Positions 15,079-23,408 are shown, counted from the first letter of the stretch. The stretch is 24,560 nucleotides of DNA from Bacilli bacterium (GCA_900757295.1 CAAENH010000040.1:1-24560), one strand, 5' to 3'. The notes: generated by a model not told the origin, from the letters alone. Program-made: numbers and translations.

Positions 15079-15963
15079 ATGAAAAAAGAGAAAAGAAAAA
15101 CAAATATATATTTTGCAATTATTATTTTGTTAATACTTTCTCTTTTTTGTGGCATAAAGTTCTTTGGCTTAGAAATATCTGTTCCAAAAAAGGAAGTAGT
15201 AGCAGAAAATGAAAACAAACAAAAATTAGAAAAAAAACATAATGATGAAAACAGTATTGAAGATATTGATTTGAATTCAGATTTAGCAAAAGAATTACAA
15301 CAAAAAATTAGTATATTTGATGATTATACTGCCGGAAGTTATTATGGATATTTTTATCAAGAAGATTATAAAGATATAAATAATATAACTAATGATGCTA
15401 AAGTTGTTATTGGAATAACTCAACAAAGTGGATTCAGCAATGATTTTGCTAATGCTACATACAATGCAACAACGCCTGATAATCAAAATATTAAAGTCAT
15501 CATTTTATCAAAAGAAGAAATTTCAGCAGGTATTAATGCATTTTTTGGGCCAAATACATATTATAAAGATACTGACTTAAAAGATGCTGATTATGATTAT
15601 TGTGGGTTCTCTCGTTTTAAATTTGATAATACAAGAAATGTTTATATAAGTGATCCATTTACTTGTAATGCTTTTCCAAAACCTCACATTGATTCTAAAA
15701 TAACCAAAATATACAAAAATGGTAAAGTAGTAGAAGTTACTATAAAAATAGCTTATATTAAATATGAAACTAATGAGAAAGAAGAAGTAACTAAATTAGT
15801 ATATAAACATTTAAATGATCAAAATCCATTAGAAAAGCATATTTTATTGACTGATAATTCTTATGATATTAATAATATTTTAGGAAAACTAGATACATAT
15901 AAGTTTACTTTTACTTTAAACAGTAATAATTATTATTATTTTACAAAAGTTGAAAAAATTTAA
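15079..15963 (+). CDS. Exported, membrane-anchored protein of unknown function
   Basis: 294 residues. A very basic start (KKEKRKTN) and one hydrophobic helix (about 10-30, IYFAIIILLILSLFCGIKFF) anchor it; no lipobox. A Glu/Lys/Asn-rich spacer (35-75) leads to an extracellular domain of about 200 residues with FFGPNTYYKD near 155 and two Cys near 174 and 193 that could form a disulphide (DYDYCGFSRF; DPFTCNAF). I do not recognise a named family. Ribosome site AGGTGGG (15066-15072). Placed directly after smc where ftsY usually lies, but followed by its own strong terminator. Confidence 0.7.
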   Translation: MKKEKRKTNIYFAIIILLILSLFCGIKFFGLEISVPKKEVVAENENKQKLEKKHNDENSIEDIDLNSDLAKELQQKISIFDDYTAGSYYGYFYQEDYKDINNITNDAKVVIGITQQSGFSNDFANATYNATTPDNQNIKVIILSKEEISAGINAFFGPNTYYKDTDLKDADYDYCGFSRFKFDNTRNVYISDPFTCNAFPKPHIDSKITKIYKNGKVVEVTIKIAYIKYETNEKEEVTKLVYKHLNDQNPLEKHILLTDNSYDINNILGKLDTYKFTFTLNSNNYYYFTKVEKI

Positions 15964-15972
15964 TTTATAATA

Positions 15973-16007
15973 AATAAAAAGCTCTAGAAAATTTCTAGAA
16001 CTTTTTT
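15973..16007. terminator. Bidirectional terminator between the exported protein and def
   Basis: A 10-bp stem (15980-15989 with 15993-16002, one wobble) with A-rich left and T-rich right flanks, so it works for both convergent genes. Confidence 0.8.
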
Positions 16008-16020
16008 ATTAAAATACAAA

Positions 16021-16572
16021 TTAAATCTCTCTCATATTATTCATGTTTTTATAAGGATTATTTGGATCAATCTTATCTATAAATAAAATTCCATCTAAAT
16101 GATCTATTTCGTGTTGAAAAGCAATAGCAATATCTTCGCGAACTCTAATAATATATTCATTACCATCTTCGTCATAAGCTCTAACTTTAATCCTTGCATT
16201 TCTTGGAACTATTCCTTCAACAGGACGATTGACACTTAGACAGCCTTCACCTTCACCAACATAAATTAATTCTTCACTTTTGCTAATGATTTTAGGATTT
16301 ATAACTACATAGCTTTCAAAACTACAATCTTCTAATTCTTCAACAATAACAAAGATTCTTTTTAATTTACCAATTTGTACATATGCAAGACCCATTCCTG
16401 CTCTCAAATCATATTTTTCTCTTTCTTCATCAATTTGAGACATTTTTAAATATAATAACATATCTTTAATATCTTGTTTTTCTTCTTTTGAAAGAGGGAA
16501 AGTAACTGGCTTACTTTTTTGCCTTAATAATTTATTATTTTCATCTAATATTTTTATATTTGGTAACTTCAT
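16021..16572 (-). CDS. def: Peptide deformylase
   Basis: 183 residues; removes the N-formyl group from nascent proteins. The three class motifs are present: GMGLAYVQIG (59-68; usual GxGLAAxQIG), EGCLS with metal ligand C111, and QHEIDHLDG with H154, E155 and H158. The insertion between motifs I and II and the length fit the type II enzymes of Gram-positive bacteria. The ATG at 16570-16572 is chosen over a GTG three codons upstream, because AGGTGG (16583-16578) then serves as ribosome site. Monocistronic. Confidence 0.96.
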   Translation of the reverse strand: MKLPNIKILDENNKLLRQKSKPVTFPLSKEEKQDIKDMLLYLKMSQIDEEREKYDLRAGMGLAYVQIGKLKRIFVIVEELEDCSFESYVVINPKIISKSEELIYVGEGEGCLSVNRPVEGIVPRNARIKVRAYDEDGNEYIIRVREDIAIAFQHEIDHLDGILFIDKIDPNNPYKNMNNMREI

Positions 16573-16671
16573 AACAACCACCTAACGCCTTGTATTTTAT
16601 CAAAAAAACAGAATAATTTAAAGTAGTAATGTAAAATTTAAAAGATATTATAGTCATATTTCTGGATATAT

Positions 16672-16680
16672 GATACTATT
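16672..16680 (+). promoter_or_regulatory. Extended -10 promoter of the lysozyme-fusion gene
   Basis: TGATACTAT (TGn plus TACTAT) with TAGTCA at 16652-16657, 17 bases before the -10 hexamer. ATG is 15 bases downstream, with GGTGGT between. Confidence 0.45.
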
Positions 16681-16695
16681 TTCTTGGTGGTATAA

Positions 16696-17676
16696 ATGAG
16701 TATGGCTGAATTATGCAATGATTATCATTTTTTGCAAGCTTTAAGATTAACCAGTTTATTTATTAATATTTTTAAAATATGTATCCCAATACTTCTGATT
16801 ATTTTAGGATCCTATAATATGTTTCAAGTTATTATCAGCTCGGATCAAAATGCAATAAAAAATCAGAGTTTAAAATTTATGAGAAGTGTAATCAGTGCAG
16901 TAATAATTTTTTTATTGCCAACTGTTATAAAAATAGCATTTTCTTTAGTAACTGATATTGCTAAGATTTCTAATTTAGTAGAATTTTGTACTTCTAATGC
17001 TACATCTGCTAATATAGCTCATTTAAAAGAACTTTCAAAAATTAGAATCGAAGAAGAAAATAAAAAAGTAGGTACTGATTATGAAGTGTCATATGATAAA
17101 TCAAAATTTATTTTGGCAAAAGCTAAAGCAAATGAAAAAAATAATATTACAACTGCAGGTAGTAGCAATTTATATTCATTTTTAATGAATTATGAGGGCC
17201 ATACGCCTTATTGTGATAGTTCAAATTCTACATATCAAGCTGTTGATATAGGAGATGGGGCAGTTACTATTGGTTATGGAATAACTAATCATGTAATTAA
17301 TGTTTCTCTAGGAGAGTGCATATCTACAGATACCGTTGATAAATATTTTATGGATAATATTGATAGTTTAAGAAATCAAGTAAAAGAAGAAGTAGCTAAA
17401 ACTAATATTAGTGATTGGAATGACGCCAAAACAGATGCTACAACTTCACTAGCATATAATTGTGGAATATCTTATGCCAAAAAGGTAGTAGAAGGTTATG
17501 CTGCTAGTAAAAATGAAGGAGCATTGAATGCTTTTAAATCTTGTACTCATGCTTCAAATGGAGATAGTTCATTTACTGAAGGATTAAAAACAAGACGTGA
17601 TGGAGAATATGAATTATTTATTTCAGGAAATTATGAAACAGGATTCCATGAACGTCAAAGAAAATATATTAATTAA
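16696..17676 (+). CDS. Two-helix (pilin-like) membrane domain fused to a GH24-type lysozyme
   Basis: 326 residues. Residues 1-90: a short N-terminus, then two long hydrophobic helices (about 20-44 and 62-88) separated by a polar loop ISSDQNAIKNQSLKFMRS; the arrangement resembles TrbC/VirB2-type pilin segments. Residues 100-155 are a charged, Ala/Lys-rich linker. Residues 158-326 resemble phage-type lysozyme (GH24): E167 in LMNYEGHTPYC (catalytic Glu), D184 or D187 and T191 in GDGAVTIGYGI (the Glu-Asp-Thr triad of T4-type enzymes), TTSLAYNCGISY near 249-260 and LKTRRDGEYELFISG (297-311), all standard GH24 landmarks. It should cut peptidoglycan glycan strands while held in the membrane. No phage genes surround it. 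There is no typical signal peptide; helix 1 could serve. Family fusion elsewhere not known to me. Confidence 0.8.
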   Translation: MSMAELCNDYHFLQALRLTSLFINIFKICIPILLIILGSYNMFQVIISSDQNAIKNQSLKFMRSVISAVIIFLLPTVIKIAFSLVTDIAKISNLVEFCTSNATSANIAHLKELSKIRIEEENKKVGTDYEVSYDKSKFILAKAKANEKNNITTAGSSNLYSFLMNYEGHTPYCDSSNSTYQAVDIGDGAVTIGYGITNHVINVSLGECISTDTVDKYFMDNIDSLRNQVKEEVAKTNISDWNDAKTDATTSLAYNCGISYAKKVVEGYAASKNEGALNAFKSCTHASNGDSSFTEGLKTRRDGEYELFISGNYETGFHERQRKYIN

Positions 17677-17698
17677 AAAAAGAGCGGTTGCTCTTTTT
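17677..17698. terminator. Bidirectional terminator
   Basis: AAAAAGAGC, loop GGTT, GCTCTTTTT: a 9-bp stem with A and T tails on each side, shared by the lysozyme-fusion gene and the convergent mini-protein gene. Confidence 0.85.
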
Positions 17699-17701
17699 TA
17701 A

Positions 17702-17884
17702 TTAGTTATTATTCCACCATCCGGCGCCAATAATTATAACTAAAAGAATAAATAAAACAATCCATATAGCTGCACCTATACCATAACCGCTAGTATAACC
17801 AGCATAGCCTGTATTACAACATGTAGGAGCATATGGAGTTTGATTGTAGCCACCATAGTAGCCACTATTTCCATAATAATACAT
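17702..17884 (-). CDS. YjcZ-like Gly/Tyr-rich mini membrane protein
   Basis: 60 residues. The first 34 are Tyr/Gly/Asn-rich (YYYGNSGYYGGYNQTPY) with a CC pair; the rest is one membrane helix, IGAAIWIVLFILLVIIIGAGWW. The helix closely follows the short YjcZ/tiny-TM family of Bacillus (ALIVVLFILLIIVGA), in which Gly/Tyr-rich N-termini are typical and some members are spore-associated. AAAGGAGG lies 6-7 bases before the ATG, a near-perfect ribosome site. Sporulation in this organism cannot be inferred from one such gene. Confidence 0.75.
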   Translation of the reverse strand: MYYYGNSGYYGGYNQTPYAPTCCNTGYAGYTSGYGIGAAIWIVLFILLVIIIGAGWWNNN

Positions 17885-17999
17885 AAATATACCTCCTTTA
17901 ATGTATCTATTATAATGTATTAAAGATTACTTAATTTTGACATTAAAATATCCTAGTTTTTTAAATTAAGTTTAAAGAATACATAAAATATGTTATCAT

Positions 18000-18005
18000 T
18001 ATAAT
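18000..18005 (+). promoter_or_regulatory. -10 box just before ftsW
   Basis: TATAAT 10 bases before the ATG at 18016; the ribosome site AGGTGAG directly follows it. If used, the leader is about 4 bases and loses most of the ribosome site, so another start site upstream is possible. Confidence 0.3.
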
Positions 18006-18015
18006 AGGTGAGAAT

Positions 18016-19170
18016 ATGAAGAAGTTATTTGCTAAATTAGATAAACCATTACTTATATTAACAATTTTATATTCTATTTTAGGTTTAGTAATGATATTTT
18101 CTTCTTCTAGTATATCTGCTGTAGTAAGATATCATAAAGATTCGTATTATTTTTTTATCCGTCAATTAATGTTTATAATAGCTGGCTTTTTAGCGGGAAT
18201 CGTTATATTAAAAATACCAACCAGTAAATATAAAGCAATTACGCCACTTCTTATTTTAGGAATTATAGCAAGTTTAGTTGGACTAAGAATGTATGGAGTT
18301 ATAGGAGGAGGAGCTAAAAGTTGGTATAAATTAGGTCCGATTAATATCCAGCCAACTGAATTTGCTAAAAGTATAATTATAATGTATTTAGCTGTATTTT
18401 TTAGTACTCAAGCTAAGAAAAAAAATGCTAAGCCGCTGGGATTTTTAAAGCCGCTTACAATATGTATTATTATCTTTGTATTAGTATTATTACAACCAGA
18501 CTTAGGGGGAGCAGTAATAATTGGAACTATAGTATTTTTTATTTTCTTTAGTATTCCAATGAAAAAAAATCATAAAGCTGTTTTTGTAAAAGTATTGGGA
18601 ATTGGTGCAATTATCGCAGGTATTGCCGGTTTATATTTTGGCAGTGATTTATTAAGCGATTATCAGATTTCTCGTTTACAATTTAAAGAACCTTGTCAAA
18701 GATATACAGAAAAAACCGGATATCAAGTATGTAATGGTTTTATAGCTATTCATAACGGAAGATTAACTGGATTAGGCTTAGGAAATTCAACTCAAAAATA
18801 TCTATATTTGCCTGAAGCTCACACTGACTTTATTTTTGCCATTATAGTAGAAGAACTAGGAGCAATTGTTGGCGTATTAATAATTCTTGGCTATGGAATA
18901 ATGTTATACCGAATACTAAAAATAAGTAAAGAAGCAGAAACTTTAAGAGGATCTATTCTAAGTTATGGAACATTTTTATTCTTGTTATTTCATATTTTAA
19001 TTAACTTACTAGGAGTATTAGCAGTTATTCCTTTAACTGGAGTTCCATTACCTCTATTAAGTTATGGTGGAAGCTTTAATATGAATATACTAATGATGTT
19101 ATTTGTAGTTCAAAGGATATCTATTGAAAGCAAAACAATAAAAAGTCGCAAAGACATAGCAAATCTATAA
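18016..19170 (+). CDS. ftsW: SEDS-family peptidoglycan polymerase FtsW (or RodA/SpoVE)
   Basis: 384 residues, about ten membrane helices. Lipid II glycosyltransferase that works with a class B penicillin-binding protein in septal wall synthesis. Family landmarks: VMIFSSSS near 28, INIQPTEFAKSIIIMYLA (about 111-128), LLQPDLGGAVII (about 158-169, the Asp important for activity), a large outer loop with GRLTGLGLGNSTQKYLYLPEAHTDFIF cut here by position 245-270 (HNGRLTGLGLG, then LPEAHTDFIFAI), and PLTGVPLPLLSYGGSF near the end. A Cys-containing insert (EPCQRYTEKTGYQVCNG) in that loop may form a disulphide. FtsW is chosen over RodA from overall pattern only. Presence confirms a peptidoglycan wall. 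Confidence 0.9.
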   Translation: MKKLFAKLDKPLLILTILYSILGLVMIFSSSSISAVVRYHKDSYYFFIRQLMFIIAGFLAGIVILKIPTSKYKAITPLLILGIIASLVGLRMYGVIGGGAKSWYKLGPINIQPTEFAKSIIIMYLAVFFSTQAKKKNAKPLGFLKPLTICIIIFVLVLLQPDLGGAVIIGTIVFFIFFSIPMKKNHKAVFVKVLGIGAIIAGIAGLYFGSDLLSDYQISRLQFKEPCQRYTEKTGYQVCNGFIAIHNGRLTGLGLGNSTQKYLYLPEAHTDFIFAIIVEELGAIVGVLIILGYGIMLYRILKISKEAETLRGSILSYGTFLFLLFHILINLLGVLAVIPLTGVPLPLLSYGGSFNMNILMMLFVVQRISIESKTIKSRKDIANL

Positions 19171-19171
19171 A

Positions 19172-19522
19172 TTAAATTTTTGTTGCTTCATTTGCGGCTT
19201 GGCTATATGCTCTAAGTAAACCTCCAGCACCTAGTTTTATTCCACCAAAATAGCGAACAACAGCAATTAGACAGTTGTTCATTTTTTTTAGCTCAATTAT
19301 ATTTAATATCGGTGCCCCAGCAGTATTAGAAGGCTCTTTATCATCACTTTTTTTAGCAATAACATCTAACTTATAAGCATAAGGAATGTGTCTAGCTTTT
19401 TTATGTTCTTTTTTTAATTCTTTTAAAATATTTTCAGCATCCATTTTAGAATCAATCTCATAATAGTAACCAATAAATTTTGATTTTTTAATAATTATTT
19501 CGCTTTTTTTAATTAATTTCAT
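19172..19522 (-). CDS. Short YigZ/IMPACT (UPF0029) family protein, N-terminal domain only
   Basis: 116 residues. Carries the complete UPF0029/IMPACT N-terminal domain: KKSKFIGYYY, HKKARHIPYAYKLD, SDDKEPSNTAGAPIL and VVRYFGGIKLGAGGLLRAYS. YigZ proteins are normally about 205 residues with a second domain (DUF1949), which is absent; a stop follows a few residues after the first domain, with no trace of the rest, since ftsW ends one base further on. Role uncertain: the eukaryotic relative IMPACT acts in translation control. No obvious Shine-Dalgarno beyond AGAGG about 6 bases before the ATG. Convergent with ftsW, without a clear terminator between. Confidence 0.88.
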   Translation of the reverse strand: MKLIKKSEIIIKKSKFIGYYYEIDSKMDAENILKELKKEHKKARHIPYAYKLDVIAKKSDDKEPSNTAGAPILNIIELKKMNNCLIAVVRYFGGIKLGAGGLLRAYSQAANEATKI

Positions 19523-19621
19523 AGTAAACCTCTGTAATAATTATAATATATTTTTTTAAATTTTTCCAAATGTATTATTATTTCTGAAAAGTTTTGTAGT
19601 ATAATAATTTTGGTGGAAGAT

Positions 19622-21397
19622 ATGGATAAAATAAAAGATAAATTAAAGCTAGTCCCTAATTTGCCAGGAAGCTATCAAATGAAAGATAAATCGGGGACTA
19701 TAATATATGTTGGTAAAGCAAAAAATTTGCATAAAAGAGTTTCATCTTATTTTAATAGAGAACATACTGGCAAAACCGCTAAGTTAGTTAGTGAAATAGA
19801 TGATTTTGAATATATAGTTACTTCTAGTGAAGTAGAAGCTTTTGTCCTAGAAATAAACTTAATTAAATTACATGATCCTAAATATAATATCTTATTAAAA
19901 GACGATAAAACTTATCCATATATAGAATATATATCTAAACCATATCCTAAATTAAAAATAGTTAGATATACTAATTTAAGAAAAAAAGACAAAAAAACTA
20001 TATTTGGCCCTTATCCCAATGCCTATGCTGCTAGAAGAATTGTTAATTTATTAAATAGATTATATCCGTTAAAAAAATGCGATGGAATGCCTAAACAAGT
20101 ATGCTTATATTATCATATAAATGAATGTTTAGGATATTGTGTAAAAAAAATTGATCAAGGCCAATTAAAAAATATGGAAGATGATATATTATCTTTTCTA
20201 CGTGGAAATGATTCAATTTTAACTAATAAACTAAAATCTAAAATTATGGAATATAGTAGTAATTTAAATTATGAAAAAGCATTAGAATTAAAAAAAGAAT
20301 TAGATTATATAAATATTATAATGGATAAGCAAAAAGTTGAACTACACGACTTTGTTAATAGGGATATTATTGCTTATTATTTTGATAAAGGATATATAAG
20401 TGTTCAAATATTCTTCTTAAGAAATGGAAAATTAATTGGACATCATAATGATATATTTCCTATAATTAGTGAAGAAATAGATGAAGTAGAGTATTATATT
20501 GTTAATTTTTATCAAAAACATGAAATACCTAATGAAATTATCATTCCTTCTAATTTAAACAAAGATATTTTAGAAGAGTTATTAAAAACCAAAGTTTCTT
20601 TTGTTCAAAAAGGAACAAAGAAAAAGATATTAGATATGGCAAAAACTAATGCTAAGATTGCATTTAATAATAAGTTTGAAACACTTAAACAGCAAGAAAT
20701 GAAAACAAGCGGAGCAAATGAAAGCTTGCGAAAAATATTAAATTTAGATAAACTAGATCGTATTGATTCTTTTGATAACTCTAATTTATTTGGTAGTTTC
20801 TCTGTTAGTGGAATGGTAGTTTTTAAGGATGGAAAGCCAGCTAAAAAAGAATATCGAAAATATAAAGTAAGTGTTGATAAAAATGATGATTATCATACAA
20901 TGCAGGAAGTTATATATCGTAGATATTATAAAGCTTTATTAAACAAAACTGAACTTCCAGATCTAATTATAGTTGATGGTGGTATAAATCAAATAAATGC
21001 TTGTATTGATGTTTTAAATTCTTTAAAATTAAACATTAGAGTATGTGGATTAAAAAAGAATGATAAACATCGTACAAATGAATTAATTGATAGTTTAAAT
21101 TATCAAGTTATCCCTTTAGATGCAACAAGTGATGTTTTCCATTATCTGACCAGAATTCAAGATGAGGTTCATCGTTACACAATAACTTATCACAAAACAA
21201 TAAGAAGTAAAGGTAGTATATCTAGTATTTTAGATAATGTAGAAGGTATTGGAACAGTTAGAAAAAAAGAATTAATTAAAAAATTTGGTAGTGTCGTTAA
21301 AATGAAAAATGCTAGTTTAGAAGAATTGGAAGAGATTTTACCAAGTAATATTGCTATAAATTTACAAAAATATTTAAAAGAATATTCCAATAAATAA
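19622..21397 (+). CDS. uvrC: Excinuclease ABC subunit C
   Basis: 591 residues; makes both incisions in nucleotide excision repair with UvrA and UvrB. N-terminal GIY-YIG nuclease (LPGSYQMKDKSG then IIYVGKAKNLHKRVSSYF, residues 14-46), UvrB-binding UVR motif (LNYEKALELKKELDYI, about 220-235), RNase H-like nuclease (FDNSNLFGSFSVSGMVVF near 380-400, DLIIVDGGINQI near 440, H and D residues in the VFHYLTRIQDEVHRY segment) and a C-terminal helix-hairpin-helix pair (NVEGIGTVRKKELIKKFGSV). The ATG at 19622 is preferred: GGTGG (19612-19616) is its ribosome site, while an upstream TTG at 19610 has none. The RnfC-like gene follows 24 bases later. Confidence 0.96.
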   Translation: MDKIKDKLKLVPNLPGSYQMKDKSGTIIYVGKAKNLHKRVSSYFNREHTGKTAKLVSEIDDFEYIVTSSEVEAFVLEINLIKLHDPKYNILLKDDKTYPYIEYISKPYPKLKIVRYTNLRKKDKKTIFGPYPNAYAARRIVNLLNRLYPLKKCDGMPKQVCLYYHINECLGYCVKKIDQGQLKNMEDDILSFLRGNDSILTNKLKSKIMEYSSNLNYEKALELKKELDYINIIMDKQKVELHDFVNRDIIAYYFDKGYISVQIFFLRNGKLIGHHNDIFPIISEEIDEVEYYIVNFYQKHEIPNEIIIPSNLNKDILEELLKTKVSFVQKGTKKKILDMAKTNAKIAFNNKFETLKQQEMKTSGANESLRKILNLDKLDRIDSFDNSNLFGSFSVSGMVVFKDGKPAKKEYRKYKVSVDKNDDYHTMQEVIYRRYYKALLNKTELPDLIIVDGGINQINACIDVLNSLKLNIRVCGLKKNDKHRTNELIDSLNYQVIPLDATSDVFHYLTRIQDEVHRYTITYHKTIRSKGSISSILDNVEGIGTVRKKELIKKFGSVVKMKNASLEELEEILPSNIAINLQKYLKEYSNK

Positions 21398-21421
21398 AAT
21401 AATGAAGTAGGTGAGTAATAG

Positions 21422-22564
21422 TTGAAAAATATAGAAATTAAAAAAGATTATAATATCAAAATTGCATATGAAATAACTAATTTTATAACACCTACATTTA
21501 ATTATGTTTTAATAAAAAAAGATTATAGTAGTAAAATTAAAGATTTGAAAATATATAAAGAACAAGTTCTTTTTCTAGATAAAGATAACAAACCAATTAT
21601 AGCTAATGTTTCAGGTAACATAGTAAAACACAGTAAGGGAAAAGATTGCTTTAATAATGTATTTAACACTATTATTATAAAAAATGATTTTAAAGAAGAA
21701 ATAAAACATTCTTTAGCAAAAATAAAAACAGCAAACGACTTAAATAAACTAGCCAAAAATTATAGTATATGCTCTTATAATAACTCTAAGCAATATCTAG
21801 CTGATATTCTAGAAAGCTTTAATAAAGCTGATATTTTAGTAGTAAGCTGTTTAGATGATGAACCATATTTTGCTAATAAATCAATGATTTTACAAAAAAA
21901 TTTAGAAAATTTATTGCAAACTATAGATAAATTAAGAGAATTATATGGCTTAAAAAAAGTATATTTACTAATTAGGAATACAGAAAGCAATATAATAAAA
22001 AATGTTATGACTAGAATAGGGACATTTTTAAATATTCAATTAAAATTAATACCAGATTACTATGGTTATGGTAATAACTATATATTAGAAAAAATTATTA
22101 ATAATAGAAAAGTAAAAATATTAAATATTGGTGATATTTTAATACTTCATAATCTTCTTATAAAAAGGCGTTTAACTACTAAAAAATATATAACTATAAG
22201 TGGTAATGAAGTAGAAAACCCTCAAGTTATTAATGTGAAAATTGGAACTAATATTAATGATGTATTAAAAAAATGCATTAAATTTAATAATAACGCAAAC
22301 TTTATTGTCAATGGTTTAATAAATGGCCAAAAGATTGATAATTTAGAAAATTTAATAGTTACATGGGATTTTGATGGCCTAATTATAAGTAAATTAGAAA
22401 ATTATAAGAAAAGTGAATGTATAAATTGTGGTTTATGCTACTTATCATGTCCAATAAATATTGATCCTAGAAAAAATATAGATGATTTATGTTTACATTG
22501 TAATCTATGTAACTATATTTGTCCTGCTCATTTAAATATTAAGGAGGATTTAAATAATGAATAA
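21422..22564 (+). CDS. RnfC-like protein with two [4Fe-4S] motifs and degraded flavin/NADH site
   Basis: 380 residues; TTG start behind AGGTGAG. In Rnf complexes RnfC takes electrons from NADH through FMN and iron-sulphur clusters. Landmarks here: N-terminal barrel-sandwich segment ending NVSGNIVKHSKG; DDEPYFANKSM (RnfC CEPYxxxD region); YGYGNNYILEKII (YPxGxExxLI); RRLTTKKYITISGNEVENP (TERVVTVTGxxVxxP); and at the end two ferredoxin motifs CINCGLCYLSCP and CLHCNLCNYICP with all eight Cys. The glycine-rich GxGGAGFPT loop that binds FMN/NADH is absent (the place reads SKQYLADILESF). Total length is shorter than the 440+ of normal RnfC. Its stop overlaps the RnfD-like start by 8 bases. Electron input may come from another donor, or the protein is decaying. 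Confidence 0.75.
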   Translation: MKNIEIKKDYNIKIAYEITNFITPTFNYVLIKKDYSSKIKDLKIYKEQVLFLDKDNKPIIANVSGNIVKHSKGKDCFNNVFNTIIIKNDFKEEIKHSLAKIKTANDLNKLAKNYSICSYNNSKQYLADILESFNKADILVVSCLDDEPYFANKSMILQKNLENLLQTIDKLRELYGLKKVYLLIRNTESNIIKNVMTRIGTFLNIQLKLIPDYYGYGNNYILEKIINNRKVKILNIGDILILHNLLIKRRLTTKKYITISGNEVENPQVINVKIGTNINDVLKKCIKFNNNANFIVNGLINGQKIDNLENLIVTWDFDGLIISKLENYKKSECINCGLCYLSCPINIDPRKNIDDLCLHCNLCNYICPAHLNIKEDLNNE

Positions 22565-23408
22565 ACCATATTTAAAAACAAATAATGATGTTATAAGATA
22601 TTATTTTATATACATAATTGCTTTATTACCATTAATTATATATGGAATATTTACTAATAATTTTATTTCATTTGTATTTTTAGGAATTACTTTATTAATG
22701 GGGAATATCATTGATATTACAATTTGTTATTTTAAAAAAGAAAAATTAAATAATAATGACTTATTAAAAAATAATCTTATATATTTATTAATTAGCTTAC
22801 TTACTCCAACTAATATTAATATAATCGTATATATAGGAATATTTATTATAACTTATAGTATTTTAAAAATACTAAATAAAAAATATTTTGTGATAATACC
22901 AATAATTTTAATGTTAATTTATGAAATAATTTTAAAAACTAAATTAGACAGTAATATGATTTTAACATTTATTAATTATTTTCTAGGATATCAAAATAGT
23001 CACCTTTTTATAAGTAGTATATTTTTAAACATCGTAGGTCTTGTAATATTAAGTACAACAAATATTTATAAAAAAGAAATTGCTATAATATCAAGTTCAT
23101 TATATTTATTATTTTTATTTTTAATGGGAATTATTTTTAATAATTTAGATTTTTATTTTAATAATTATTATATAAGTTATAATTTATTTATATTTTTCTT
23201 TATTGCACCATTTAGTTCTAATAGTTGTTATACAAAAACTGGTAAAATAATATCAAGTATAATTATAGCAGTGATAAGCTTTATTTCTACTATATTTAAT
23301 ATTTTTTACGGTAGTTTAATTGCTATATTTATAATTAATTTAATGCATAATATTATTGATAATAATGCCATAAAATGGGATTTTAAAGCCAAAAGTGTTA
23401 AATTTTAA
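22557..23408 (+). CDS. RnfD-like integral membrane protein
   Basis: 283 residues, about eight to nine membrane helices, extremely Ile/Leu/Asn rich. Pattern follows RnfD/NqrB: an N-terminal cytosolic start (KTNNDVIRYYFIYIIALLPL, cf. the usual SPHI...T..M..V..ALLPA), a middle loop, and IAPFSSNSCYTKTGKIISS (cf. the RnfD MATDxxTxPxxxxG segment). The covalent-FMN attachment motif (SGAT-like) of RnfD is not visible. GGAGG (22543-22547) inside the upstream gene is the ribosome site, so the two are co-translated. RnfG, E, A and B are absent, with dnaG following. Alone, the identification is moderate; the neighbouring RnfC-like gene makes it much more likely. Confidence 0.65.
   Translation: MNKPYLKTNNDVIRYYFIYIIALLPLIIYGIFTNNFISFVFLGITLLMGNIIDITICYFKKEKLNNNDLLKNNLIYLLISLLTPTNINIIVYIGIFIITYSILKILNKKYFVIIPIILMLIYEIILKTKLDSNMILTFINYFLGYQNSHLFISSIFLNIVGLVILSTTNIYKKEIAIISSSLYLLFLFLMGIIFNNLDFYFNNYYISYNLFIFFFIAPFSSNSCYTKTGKIISSIIIAVISFISTIFNIFYGSLIAIFIINLMHNIIDNNAIKWDFKAKSVKF

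Noticed and set aside
16696..17884. A prophage, because of the lysozyme domain
   Set aside because: No holin, terminase, capsid, tail or integrase gene is near; the neighbours are def, a YjcZ-like gene and ftsW.
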